Shown here: positions 8,667 to 23,700 of the stretch, in pieces
Numbering within the stretch: position 1 is the first letter of the stretch
Layout of the letters: every line of letters starts with the position of its first letter
NCBI RefSeq assembly: GCF_030323265.1
Contig: NZ_CP104992.1
Span: 2,517,501-2,581,500, forward strand
Reading direction: 5' to 3'
DNA: 64,000 bases
Origin: Terrirhizobium terrae
GTDB lineage: Bacteria > Pseudomonadota > Alphaproteobacteria > Rhizobiales > Rhizobiaceae
Made by a program: the position numbers and the translations under genes
Notes under the pieces: generated by a model
What the model was told of the DNA's origin: nothing
Database searches by the model: none
The model's input: the letters and a program-made list of their open reading frames with translations, nothing else

Positions 8667-9013
8667 GCAAGGATATCGAGCTGCATATCGGCGGCTCTTT
8701 CGATGAAGTTGCAAAGCGTGTAACGGATGCCTGGCATCGGGCCGAACACGGCGACGTGGCGGGGCAGGAACATCTGACCTTCGTCACTTGGGATGTCTTT
8801 TCCAGCACGATGACGGCCAAGCGGCTGGAACTCTTGCGTCACCTGCATGCCAATCCACAAGCGAGCGTGGCAGCGTTGGCGCGTTCGCTTGAGAGGGATT
8901 ATCGCCGCGTCCACGAGGATGTGGAAATCCTTGGACGCGCAGGCCTGATCGAGCAGGATGAGAACGGCATTCACACCGGTTACGACGAAATACGGACTGT
9001 CATCGCGCTGTAG
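8663..9013 (+). CDS. TumA-like antitoxin, winged-helix DNA-binding protein
   Basis: A 116-residue protein with an N-terminal segment that probably binds the toxin (ELHIGGSFDEVAKRVTDAW) and a C-terminal winged helix. In the latter, KRLELLRHLHANPQASVAALARSLERDYRRVHEDVEIL reads as helix-turn-helix plus wing, close to the HVO_A0114-type regulators that partner DUF6516 proteins. The ATG overlaps the toxin stop (ATGA). A GAGAGGAG ribosome site lies upstream, so the antitoxin should be translated better than the toxin. It is the likely autorepressor of the pair through the dyad at 8342-8357. Confidence 0.75.
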   Translation: MSKDIELHIGGSFDEVAKRVTDAWHRAEHGDVAGQEHLTFVTWDVFSSTMTAKRLELLRHLHANPQASVAALARSLERDYRRVHEDVEILGRAGLIEQDENGIHTGYDEIRTVIAL

Positions 9014-9030
9014 AGCCCCTCTACTGCCGA

Positions 9031-10140
9031 TCAATCGAACCGATTACCGATCAATGGGCTCCATTGCTCGCCGATCAGGCCGTTCAGCATGGCGTCTCCG
9101 CTTTGGATTCTCGCCTTGATCTCGGCATCGCGGGTGCTGATCATGGTCGAAGCGGTATTGGTGAAGGCAATGCGCCGCCCGAGCATGGCTTCCATCATAT
9201 AGGGTTCGCTGCGGCCGGTGATGGCGGCGGCACCTTTGTCGGCCGCATGGGTGATCAGCGCGTCGAGGACGGCGCCTTCGTGCCCAGGTGCGGTCACGAT
9301 CTGGAGCACGCGCGCGTTCGACCTCTCCTTCAGATGGTAGAAAAAGCCGCCGATCGTCTTTCCGCGGTGATCCGTCACGGAGGCGATAAAGGCCGGACCG
9401 AAGTCCCGCTTGAGGATCGCTTCCATGGTCAGCGCCGAAACTTCCGCTGGTGACCAAGCGGGTCGCAGGGCGAACCGATGGGAAAATTCGAGAAAAAGCC
9501 CGGCGAACGTGTCGTGGTCGATCTCCTTTACATTTGCCAGCCTGCCGCCTCTTCTTTCCGTGAAACCAAGCCAGCGCGGCTGGTCGGGTGAGATGCGCTT
9601 GCGCAGCAGATCATCGCCGGCGCCGGCAATCGGCCGAATGAGACGAAGCAAGGGCGCGCGTTGGGAAGCGCGGTCCAGCAGCCATTGCGCCGGACGGATG
9701 ATCCGTATCCAGTTGAGACTGTGACACGGCAATGCCGTATTGCCGAGACGCAGGCCCATGGCGAGCGAGATATCGCTGGCCGTATCCGTCAGGGAAACGT
9801 CCTGCGGGCCGGCCAGTGCCGCCTTCAGCAGTTTTGGCCCGATCAGGGGATCCCCGGCACGGCGGTCGGCCATGATGGTGCTGAACAGCGCGCAGCTTAT
9901 GTCGCGTCCGGCAAGCGTCATAGGAATACGATGACGCCCCACGAAGCCGGAGAGACCGATCGGGCTTTCATGCACAAAGGACGGAACGCTGTCGTGGCAG
10001 AGCGGGTGTTCGAGATAGAGATATCTGAGGCACTCGACGAGCGCGTCGGATGCAGCCTGGTTCGTCCGCCTGAACGCCTTTTGGAAAAGGGCGGCCACTG
10101 CTGGAATATCCGTTTCTGTCAAAGGGCGTATCTGACCCAT
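9031..10140 (-). CDS. GNAT family N-acetyltransferase
   Basis: A 369-residue protein that opens like a GNAT domain (IRPLTETDIPAVAALFQKAF). It has a second acetyltransferase-like half near residues 225-330, with FIASVTDHRGKTIGGFFYHL as the beta-hairpin and RVLQIVTAPGHEGAVLDALI at the place of the acetyl-CoA loop. Tandem GNAT-like proteins of this size occur next to polysaccharide genes in Proteobacteria, but no such genes are adjacent here. The substrate is unknown. The gene converges with tumA and stands as a single transcription unit behind a 157-base AT-rich gap. Confidence 0.7.
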   Translation of the reverse strand: MGQIRPLTETDIPAVAALFQKAFRRTNQAASDALVECLRYLYLEHPLCHDSVPSFVHESPIGLSGFVGRHRIPMTLAGRDISCALFSTIMADRRAGDPLIGPKLLKAALAGPQDVSLTDTASDISLAMGLRLGNTALPCHSLNWIRIIRPAQWLLDRASQRAPLLRLIRPIAGAGDDLLRKRISPDQPRWLGFTERRGGRLANVKEIDHDTFAGLFLEFSHRFALRPAWSPAEVSALTMEAILKRDFGPAFIASVTDHRGKTIGGFFYHLKERSNARVLQIVTAPGHEGAVLDALITHAADKGAAAITGRSEPYMMEAMLGRRIAFTNTASTMISTRDAEIKARIQSGDAMLNGLIGEQWSPLIGNRFD

Positions 10141-10297
10141 AACCCCGCCATTTTCCCGAGACCAAGTCTGTTATCCAAGTCTTGGTTAGCTAACGCTAAT
10201 CCGACAGCTAAGACAAACGGATGAACTGTGGTTCAAGATAATTATCGGCATTTGAGCAGTCTGGCCCTTTCCGGCGCAGACTGGGGCGTCGACGACC

Positions 10298-10564
10298 TTA
10301 TTCGGCGTCGAGCGGTTCGATGCCCTGAGGTTTGCCGGCGCGGTCGAGACGGATTTTCTCGATACGGTTTTCGGCGGCGGTGAGCAGCTTTTCGCAATGC
10401 TTCTTCAGCGCTTCGCCGCGCTCGTAGATGGCGATCGATTCGTCGAGCGCCACGTCGCCACGCTCCAGCCGGGCGACGATGCTTTCCAGCTCCGCCACGG
10501 CCTTTTCGAAGGAATAGCCGCTCACATCGATCTGCCCATCCGGCTCCCGTGCTGCTTCGGTCAT
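10298..10564 (-). CDS. xseB: Exodeoxyribonuclease VII small subunit
   Basis: XseB forms the filament-like small subunit of exonuclease VII, which degrades single-stranded DNA together with XseA. The core YSFEKAVAELESIVARLERG and the following LDESIAIYERGEALKKHCE are the family signature. The start is taken as the ATG at 10564 (MTEAAR), with GAGAGG upstream. The ATG at 10573 overlaps the stop of the preceding gene and is possible, but its ribosome site would be too close. xseA is not in the window. Confidence 0.93.
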   Translation of the reverse strand: MTEAAREPDGQIDVSGYSFEKAVAELESIVARLERGDVALDESIAIYERGEALKKHCEKLLTAAENRIEKIRLDRAGKPQGIEPLDAE

Positions 10565-10569
10565 GTCCT

Positions 10570-11501
10570 TCATCCTCTCATCAGTCTGCAGATATGCATG
10601 CCGGCGGATTCTGCCAGCCCTTCCAGATCATAGCCACCCTCGAGCAGGCTGACGACCCGGTTGTTGGCGTATTTCCCAGCAATTTCCATCAGCCTGCCGG
10701 TTGCCCAGTCAAAATCGTCGCCGACGAGATTGATCTGCGCCAGCGGATCGCGGTGATGGGCGTCGAAGCCGGCCGAGATGATGATGAAATCCGGCCGGAA
10801 GTCCTGCAGTCGCGGCAGCACCCTGTCCTTGAACGCCTCGCGGAAATGCTCGCTGCCGTCGTTGGGGAAAGCGGCGCATTGACTATGGTGTTCTTGGTGC
10901 CGGTTTCGTCCTTGGCACCGGTGCCGGGATAGAGCGGCATCTGGTGCGTTGAGCAGAACAGCACCGACGGATCGTCCCAGAAGATATCCTGGGTGCCGTT
11001 GCCGTGATGGACGTCCCAGTCGACGATCGCGACGCGCTCGACGCCGTGAAACTGCTGAGCATGGCGTGCGGCGATCGCGGCATTGTTGAACAGACAGAAG
11101 CCCATCGCCTTAGACTTTTCGGCATGGTGGCCGGGCGGACGGGCGGCGACGAAGGCGTTGTCCACCTTGCCCGTCAACACGTCGTCGACGGCGGCCATCG
11201 CTCCGCCGATCCCGGTCAGCGCCGCCTGCAGGCTCTTCGGGCTCGTATAGGTGTCGGATTCGACCTGCCGGATCTCGTCCTCTTCCGGGATGCGGCTCAT
11301 CACCCAGCGCAGATGCTCTTCCGGATGGGCGAGCAGCACCGCGTCCTCGTTGGCCTGGGGCGCCTCTTTTCGGTCGAGTTTCTTGAAGTTTGGATGTTCG
11401 AGCGCGATCGCCAGCGAACGCAGCCGGTCGGCCCGTTCGGGATGGCCCTCCGGCGTATTGTGCTCGAGGAAGATCTTGTGCTCGTAGAGGCGGGTTGTCA
11501 T
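10570..11501 (-). CDS. Histone deacetylase family protein (frameshifted as sequenced)
   Basis: Bacterial member of the arginase/deacetylase fold (acetoin utilisation AcuC or acetylpolyamine amidohydrolase type). The zinc-site motifs are present: ARPPGHHAEKSKAMGFC with the two histidines and IVDWDVHHGNGTQDIF with the metal-binding aspartate and histidine. After TIVNAPLSP the frame is lost at a run of four G (10864-10867). One more base would continue NDGSEHFREAFKDR and join FIIISAGFDAHHRDPLA, which carries another metal aspartate, and end at 10570. A sequencing deletion is likelier than a real break. The stop touches xseB, so both are one operon, upstream of dxs in organisation. Confidence 0.87.
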
Positions 11502-11631
11502 ACGCGTGCCCCGTCCTGTGGCTTATCGTGGAATTGCTGACGACATGGCGCATATGCGCTATCTTTTCAAGCACCGCTCTTGCCGTCGCTTCTTTGGTCG
11601 AGGCGTCGGGGGACGATCGATCAGGGGAAAC

Positions 11632-12030
11632 GTGGTCAAGGACACGATCAAGGTATCGGAATTTCGCGTCGCTTTCCGCGATGTGGACAAGAATGGGCAG
11701 ATGTTCCGCTCGGTCTATATCGACAGGGCGGAGGAAGCGGTTGCCGATTTCTGGCGTCGCCGGAAATCGCAGGGCGATGATCCGGGCTTCACCATCGGCA
11801 AGGTCGCCGGCACATTCCACATCCCGCTGCAGATGGGTGACGTCGTTCACATGCATGTCGGCGTCAGCAAGATCGGCGGCAAGTCCGCCGGCTTTCTGGT
11901 GCGCATGACCCGCGGCGCGGAATCGGTTGCGGAAGTCGAGATCGTCTGGGTCGCGGTCGATGCGGAGACAGGCGCGACGATCTCCTTGCCGGAAGACCTG
12001 CGCGACTGGCTCTACAAATTTCTCGACTAG
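11632..12030 (+). CDS. Acyl-CoA thioesterase, 4HBT hot-dog family
   Basis: A 132-residue hot-dog protein. VAFRDVDKNGQMFRSVYIDRAEEA has the family's catalytic-type aspartate and the long helix, followed by the strands GTFHIPLQMGDVVHMHVGVSK and VEIVWVAVD. Such proteins hydrolyse acyl-CoA esters; the chain preference cannot be judged. The frame is open to 11506, but the GTG at 11632 has a strong AGGGGAA site 4-5 bases upstream and gives the usual length, so it is taken as start. The gene is divergent from the histone deacetylase gene. Confidence 0.82.
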   Translation: MVKDTIKVSEFRVAFRDVDKNGQMFRSVYIDRAEEAVADFWRRRKSQGDDPGFTIGKVAGTFHIPLQMGDVVHMHVGVSKIGGKSAGFLVRMTRGAESVAEVEIVWVAVDAETGATISLPEDLRDWLYKFLD

Positions 12031-12040
12031 GGTCGCGCCA

Positions 12041-12604
12041 TTACGCCCGTTGCGGCAGAAGCGGGTAACCGACCATCACGGCGCGACCGGCCAGTGCTGC
12101 GATCAGCGCCTTGATGACATCGCCCGGGATAAAGGCCATCGAGCCGAGGAAGGCCTGGGTGAAGCCCATGCCGGTGACGAGCGCCAGATAGATGATGCCG
12201 AAACCGTAGAGCACGACGACGCCACCGACGAGCGCGGCAATGAAGAAGTTGACGGTCTGCACGAGACCCGACTGGTCGCGCCCTACCATCAACTGGGAGA
12301 GATAGCCGGTAATCAGTGCCGTGAAGACCCAGCCGATCAGGTAGCCGGTGGTCGGCGCCATGAAGACCGCTAGACCGCCACGACCGCCGGAGAGAACCGG
12401 CAGACCGATTGCAGCGAGAACGAGGACGAGAAGCACGGAAATCGTGCCGCGCTTGGCGCCGAGCACGACGCCGGCCAGCATGACGCCGAGCGACTGTGCC
12501 GTGATCGGCACGGGAATGAAGCCGAGCATGATCGGCGGAACCAGGCCGAGGGCCACGATGATGGCGGCGAAAAGCGCTGACAGAACGAGGTCGCGTGTAG
12601 GCAT
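12041..12604 (-). CDS. bioY: Biotin transporter substrate-binding component BioY
   Basis: BioY is the biotin-binding S component of the ECF-type BioMNY transporter. The 187-residue protein has about six hydrophobic segments. Family motifs are VPITAQSLGVMLAGVVLGAKRG near residue 35 (shortened here to its conserved part) and GRGGLAVFMAPTTGYLIGW. The ATG at 12604 has AAGGGA 9 bases upstream; a TTG nine bases earlier is less likely. It is the last gene of the bioM-bioN-bioY operon, with 30 bases between it and bioN. Confidence 0.93.
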   Translation of the reverse strand: MPTRDLVLSALFAAIIVALGLVPPIMLGFIPVPITAQSLGVMLAGVVLGAKRGTISVLLVLVLAAIGLPVLSGGRGGLAVFMAPTTGYLIGWVFTALITGYLSQLMVGRDQSGLVQTVNFFIAALVGGVVVLYGFGIIYLALVTGMGFTQAFLGSMAFIPGDVIKALIAALAGRAVMVGYPLLPQRA

Positions 12605-12634
12605 GGTTTCCAATCCCTTAAGGCTGAGCCTGTG

Positions 12635-13240
12635 TCACTTCTGGCGGCGGATGCCGCGGGCGTCAATGGCGGATGCGATCTCGTCAGCGCTTCGAAGCGT
12701 CGTGATGATTAGCGGAACGGCAACGGAAAGCGGATGCAATTTCAACCCACGCGCGTGATGTGCATCGCGGATCGCTTCGTAGCGGCCGACAATTTCCGGC
12801 ACGAAACGGACGACGAGCCCGATCGAAAGCCCCACATCCTGCGCCTTGACGAGGCCGATCCGCTCCAATGGTGAGGCGGCTTTCGTGATGACGTCGATGA
12901 AATCACCGGTCGTGGTCGTCGCCGTGACCAGACTGGCGAAAAGCGCCAGCGCAGCCAGCCGAAAAAATGCGGTCAGGCCCTCTGCGGGGCTATTTAAAAT
13001 GGCCGTGAACAGCGCAACCACGACAATGATCAGCGCAAACGGGCGCAACCGCAGCCAAATCTGCCGGGGACTGATTCGCAGCAGCAAGTGACCGGCGAGG
13101 CCTGCTGTGGCAGCGATCGCGAGCACCAGCGGCGCCTTTATGCTGAACAGGCCGAGACTGACGACGGCGAGCGTTGCTAGCTTCACGCCAGGTGACAGCC
13201 GGTGGAGAAAGCTGTTGCCGTCGATATGAAGCGAGCGCAT
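12635..13240 (-). CDS. bioN: ECF transporter transmembrane protein BioN (CbiQ family)
   Basis: The T component of the biotin ECF transporter couples the ATPase BioM to BioY. The 201-residue protein has four to five hydrophobic helices and the family's cytosolic arginine/alanine motifs: RYEAIRDAHHARGLK matches the ARG coupling-helix signature, with a second ARG in IDARGIRRQK at the C-terminus. Its start overlaps the stop of bioM by one base. It is shorter than cobalt-type CbiQ, as usual for BioN. Confidence 0.9.
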   Translation of the reverse strand: MRSLHIDGNSFLHRLSPGVKLATLAVVSLGLFSIKAPLVLAIAATAGLAGHLLLRISPRQIWLRLRPFALIIVVVALFTAILNSPAEGLTAFFRLAALALFASLVTATTTTGDFIDVITKAASPLERIGLVKAQDVGLSIGLVVRFVPEIVGRYEAIRDAHHARGLKLHPLSVAVPLIITTLRSADEIASAIDARGIRRQK

Positions 13241-13926
13241 CAGGCCGCCGCTCCGTGCAGGGCGCGATACTGGCCGATCACCTCAGAAGGCGCGCCATCT
13301 GCGGCGATCTGCCCTTCGTGGAACATCAGCACACGATCGAAACCGGAAATCAGATCGAGATCATGGCTGATGACGATGACGTCTTCGGGCAGCGTGTGGA
13401 TGGTGCGTTCGACGAGATTGCGGTTTTTCAGATCGAGCTGATTGGTCGGCTCGTCCATGACCAGGATCTTCGGCTCCGTCACCAGCACGGAGGCCAGCGC
13501 TGCAAGCTGCAGCTCGCCGCCGGAAAGCTCATGCGCCCGCCGATCGGCCAAACGGCTGATCCCGAAGCGGTCGAGCATCGCATCCACCGCAGCCGTCACA
13601 TCGGCTTTCGGCAATTTCCGTGACTTCAGCCCCAGCGCGATATCCTCGCTCAGGATCGGCAGGATGATCTGGTTCTGCGGGTTCTGGAAGATGAAGCCGC
13701 TCTGCATGCGGGCGTCTTGCTCTGCTGTCACCGTATCAAAGCCGTTGACGGTCACGCGTCCGGTTGATGGCTTGACCAGCCCATTGATCATCCGCGCAAA
13801 CGTCGTCTTGCCGGAGCCGTTCAGCCCAATAATGCCGATGCGCCGCTCGGTGAGCGTGACCGTCAGGGGATGGATGACCGTGCGGCCCTCGAAGCGAACC
13901 TCGACCGTGTCGTAGCGAATGTCCAA
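13240..13926 (-). CDS. bioM: ECF transporter ATPase BioM
   Basis: The ATP-binding subunit of BioMNY. Walker A is GLNGSGKTT (residues ~34-42), the Q-loop is FIFQNPQNQI, the signature motif is ELSGGELQLAAL, Walker B is ILVMDEPTNQLD and the switch histidine is VISHDLDL. All are intact, so it should be an active ATPase. The start is a TTG at 13926 with GAGGG upstream. No BioR-type box (TTATAGATAA-like) was seen in the 109 bases to the divergent gene. Confidence 0.92.
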   Translation of the reverse strand: MDIRYDTVEVRFEGRTVIHPLTVTLTERRIGIIGLNGSGKTTFARMINGLVKPSTGRVTVNGFDTVTAEQDARMQSGFIFQNPQNQIILPILSEDIALGLKSRKLPKADVTAAVDAMLDRFGISRLADRRAHELSGGELQLAALASVLVTEPKILVMDEPTNQLDLKNRNLVERTIHTLPEDVIVISHDLDLISGFDRVLMFHEGQIAADGAPSEVIGQYRALHGAAA

Positions 13927-14035
13927 GCGATGCCCTCAATTCTCGCAGCGTCTATAGACCGCCGAGGCGATTAAGGAAATTCGGAACCAAACAAGAACGT
14001 TGAAAAGGTTGTAACGGAGCCATACTCTTTACTCT

Positions 14036-15229
14036 ATGGCGATTCTTATTCCGAACAATCAAGCCCGGCGCATCTTCCTCGAACGGCAGCAGCTGTCGCA
14101 GCCGCCGGGGCGCGCGTTGCCCAAGGCCGACCTCCTGCAGCTGATCGACGATCTCGGCTTCGTCCAGGTCGACAGTATCGCGACGGTGGAACGGGCCCAT
14201 CACATGATCCTGTTCTCCCGCAACCAGACCTATCGGCGGGAGCACCTGACGGCACTCCTGGAAAAGGACGGCGAGCTTTTCGAGCACTGGACCCACGACG
14301 CCTCCATCATTCCCGCGCGTCTCTTCCGCTACTGGAAGCACCGCTTCCGCCGCCGCGAGCCGATCCTCGCAGAACGCTGGCGCAAATGGCACGGCGAGGG
14401 TTTCGATTCCGCTTTCGACGAGACCTTCCGGCATATTGCCGAGAACGGCGCTATCATGTCCCGGGACATGAAGGTCGAGGATCACAAATCCGGCGGCTGG
14501 TGGAACTGGCATCCGAACAAGACGGCGCTCGAATATTACTGGCACACGGGCAAGCTCGCGATCGCCGGGCGCGTCAACTTTCAGAAGATCTATGATCTCA
14601 CCGAACGCGTCATCGCAACCCATCATCATGAGCCGGAGGTGGAGCACGAGGAATTCGTCGACTGGGCCTGCCGCAGCGCCATGACGAAACTCGGCTTCGC
14701 AACGTCAGGCGAGCTTGCCGCCTTCTGGGATATCGTCACCCCAGACGAGGCCAAGGCCTGGGTGGCGAGCCACCGCGACGAACTGACGGAAGTGCTGATC
14801 GAGACCGCCGACGGCAGCCGCCCGCGAGCCTCCTTCGCCTTTCTCGGTTTTCCGGATCATCTCGGCGACATTCCCGAACCGCCAGCGCGCATTCGCGTCC
14901 TGAGCCCCTTCGATCCGCTGCTCAGAAACCGCGACCGCGCCGAGCGCCTGTTCAATTTCTTCTACCGCATTGAAGTCTTTGTGCCGGAGCCGAAGCGGCA
15001 ATACGGCTATTATGTATTTCCACTTCTCGAAGGCGACCGGATGATCGGCCGTATCGACATGAAGGCCGACCGCAAGGCGGGCGTGCTCGACGTCAAAAGG
15101 CTCTGGCTGGAAAAGAGCGTACGGGCGTCTGCCGGACGGCTGGAGAAACTGGATGCCGAACTGCAGCGCGTGGCTCGCTTCGCCGGTGTCGACACCGTGG
15201 TCTATCAGCCGGGATGGCGCGGGGAGTAA
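14036..15229 (+). CDS. Winged-helix DNA glycosylase of the YcaQ/AlkZ-like (HTH_42) family
   Basis: A 397-residue member of the HTH_42 family, whose characterised members (AlkZ, AlkX/YcaQ) unhook interstrand crosslinks or remove bulky alkylated bases. The catalytic motif of the YcaQ branch, Q-hydrophobic-D, is present as LGFVQVDSIATVERAH near residue 45. Further conserved parts are ELFEHWTHDASIIP, GWWNWHPNKTALEYYWHTG and the C-terminal LSPFDPLLRNRDRAERLF. Winged-helix units fill residues ~10-90 and 120-260. It probably protects DNA against alkylating agents. It ends one base before the convergent glgB stop. Confidence 0.88.
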   Translation: MAILIPNNQARRIFLERQQLSQPPGRALPKADLLQLIDDLGFVQVDSIATVERAHHMILFSRNQTYRREHLTALLEKDGELFEHWTHDASIIPARLFRYWKHRFRRREPILAERWRKWHGEGFDSAFDETFRHIAENGAIMSRDMKVEDHKSGGWWNWHPNKTALEYYWHTGKLAIAGRVNFQKIYDLTERVIATHHHEPEVEHEEFVDWACRSAMTKLGFATSGELAAFWDIVTPDEAKAWVASHRDELTEVLIETADGSRPRASFAFLGFPDHLGDIPEPPARIRVLSPFDPLLRNRDRAERLFNFFYRIEVFVPEPKRQYGYYVFPLLEGDRMIGRIDMKADRKAGVLDVKRLWLEKSVRASAGRLEKLDAELQRVARFAGVDTVVYQPGWRGE

Positions 15230-20744
<5,515 letters not shown>

Positions 20745-20759
20745 GGCGCATTCCTCCCT

Positions 20760-23700
20760 TTATCGTACGCGCCAGATCGCAAACGGCAGTCCTGCCTGCG
20801 GATCGAGCCGCAGGCGCTGGATCTTTCCTGTCCAGGTGAACCGGTTGCCTGCAATCAGGTCTTCGAGGTCAAGTGCGCCGTGGTCGGGAAGGTTCCACGA
20901 CCAGAGCGGAATTTCGACATCCGCTTCCTGTGCGTTGTGGGGATCGAGATTGACGGCGATCAGAAGCACGTTCTCGCGCCCCGCGCTCGCCTTCTCGAAG
21001 AACATGATGTTCTCGTTCCAGGCGGTCAGAAGCTGCAGGCCGAGATGGGAATGCAGCGCCGGGTTCTCGCGGCGGATGCGGTTAAGTAACGCGATCTCGC
21101 CCTTGATATTGCCGGGCCGGTCGTAGTCCCAGGCGCGGATCTCGTATTTCTCCGAATCCGCATATTCCTTGCGCTTGACGTCCGGCCGGCCCTCGCAAAG
21201 CTCGAACCCGTTATAGACGCCCCAGAGACCCGAGAGCGTGGCCGCAAGCGCGGCGCGGATGAGATAGGCCGGGCGCGGCGCATTCTGCAGGAAATCCGGG
21301 TTGATATCGTGGGTGTTGACGAAGAAATGCGGCCGGAAGAACTCCTTCGGCTCTTCGGTGGTGATCTCGCGCATATATTGCTCGAGTTCCCACTTGGCAT
21401 TGCGCCAGGTGAAATAGGTATAGGACTGCGAGAAGCCGACCTTGGCCAGCCGATACATGACCTTCGGCTTGGTGAAGGCTTCCGACAGGAAGACCACGTC
21501 CGGATGGCGTGCGCGGATATCTGCAATCAGCCATTCCCAGAAAGGAAACGGCTTCGTGTGCGGATTGTCGACGCGGAACAGCTTGACGCCGTTGTCGACC
21601 CATTTCTGCACGACGTCGCGCAGCTCGGTCCACAGCGATGGCACGGCCTCGCAGGCGTAGAAATCGACGTTGACGATGTCCTCGTATTTCTTCGGCGGGT
21701 TTTCCGCATAACGGATGGTGCCGTCCGGCCGCCAGTCGAACCAGCCGGGATGGGATTTCAGCCACGGATGATCGGGTGACGCCTGGATGGCGAGATCGAG
21801 CGCGATCTCCAGCCCATGCTCCTCCGCTGCATCCACTAGCCTGCGGAAATCCGCGAACGTCCCGAGTTCGGGATGGATCTCGTCATGCCCGCCATCCGGC
21901 GAGCCGATCGCATAGGGGCTGCCGGGATCGTTCGGACCTGGCGTCAGCGTGTTGTTCTTGCCCTTACGGTTGGTTTTGCCAATCGGGTGGATGGGCGGGA
22001 AATAGAGAACATCGAAGCCCATCTCGCGGATCGCGGGCAGGCGGCCGATCACGTCGTCGAACGTGCCGTGCCGGTTCGGGTCGCCGCTCTGGGACCGTGG
22101 AAAGATCTGGTACCAGCTGGCGAAGCTTGCCGCCGTACGCTCGGCATCTACGGGAATGACCTGCGAACGGACCCGATGCGGCCGACGGTCGGCCTTGACC
22201 ATCAGCGCATTGGTCTCGGCCAGCAGCAGTGTCTCGATACGCTGCTTGTCCTGCTCGGCAGTCAGCCGGTCGAATAGCTTCTGCAGCTTCAATTTGAGCT
22301 CGCCCGAGGCGTGATCGAGCGCGTCGAGCACGAGATTGATGCCTTCCTGAATTTCAAGCCTCAGATCGAGACCCGCCTCGTGCTTCTTGGTGAATTCGTA
22401 GCGAAAAATCTGGAACGGGTTCTTCCAACCCTCGACCACAAATTCGTGCCGGCCCATGCGCTTCAGCGGAAACTCGGCCTGCCAGCGGTCATTCAGGACG
22501 AGCTGCATCGGCACTTCCTGCCAGTCCGCGTCATCGGCACAGCGGTAGAGCAGGGCTGCGGCAAGCGGATCATGTCCGTCACCAAAGATATCGGCCTCGA
22601 CCTTCAGCACCTCGCCAACCACGCGCTTGACGACGAAGCGACCCCCGTCGACGGCTGGCGTGATCTTCTCGATCGCCAGCCGCGGTGTCGCCGCAGCCTC
22701 GCTGGCGCTCGGCACAGGCACTGCATCGACGATCGGTTCGGAAACATATCCCTCGAAGATGCGGATCTCGCCGGGCTTGAGTTTCAGCTTGGCATCGAAC
22801 ACTTCCGTTTCGTCTTCCGGCGCCAGCAGCGGCAGGAAGGGTGAGGCGGCCTCGCGCAGCACGTTGAAGGGAGCCGGCGCGACCTTCCTGAGGTCGCGGT
22901 TGAGAAGCACGACGCGCATCTTTTCCGATGCCCGGCTGTCTTCCTGGTCGGTTTGAAAAAGGCCGACGACTGGACCTTGGCTGGCGGAGACGAGTTTCAG
23001 AGGTCGGCGAGCAAACCCGGCGGCGGTTTTGTTCGTCGCGCCGTTGATCTCGCGGATATCGGCCGATAGGTCGTAAGAACCCTGGTCCCTCAGGTCCCGC
23101 AAACCGGCTCCGTCACCATTGAGCGGGTCGAGCGGCAGCGACACGCCATATTCGAACCCCATCGGGATCATCAGCCCGCTGGTGAAGGTGGAAGCCAGTT
23201 TCAGCGCGCGCACCGCCTTGCGCTTCAGCACCTCGCAACCGTCTGTTCCGTGGGCGATGCGCTTGCCAAACGGCGCTTCGGGGAAGGCGATCTGATAGCC
23301 GAGATCCCGCTGGATTTGGTACTCGTCCATGATCCAGCGTTCTTCCATGTCCCACCAGGCGAGCGAGGAGAAGCTGCCGTCGATACCGGTGCCCTTGAGT
23401 GCCTTGCGGTCGACGAATGCGCTGCCCGGCGTCCAGGCGACAAAGATCGTGTCCGGCTTCGTCCGGCGCGTGAAGGTGATCAGGTCATGCCACGCTTCAG
23501 GGGCGACACGTCCGATGCCGATACAGCGGAAGCCGGCGACACCAGCACCTGCCAGCGCCGCCAGCCGCTGCCGCCAGCCCTCGATATGCCGTGCTTCAGC
23601 CATGAAGTCGATCTTGCGCGCGCCGTTCAGCTGCGGCTTCAAGCGTGGATCGGCCGCTACCGGCGGAGCATGCTCGCGGTCGACCGCGACCTGATCGATG

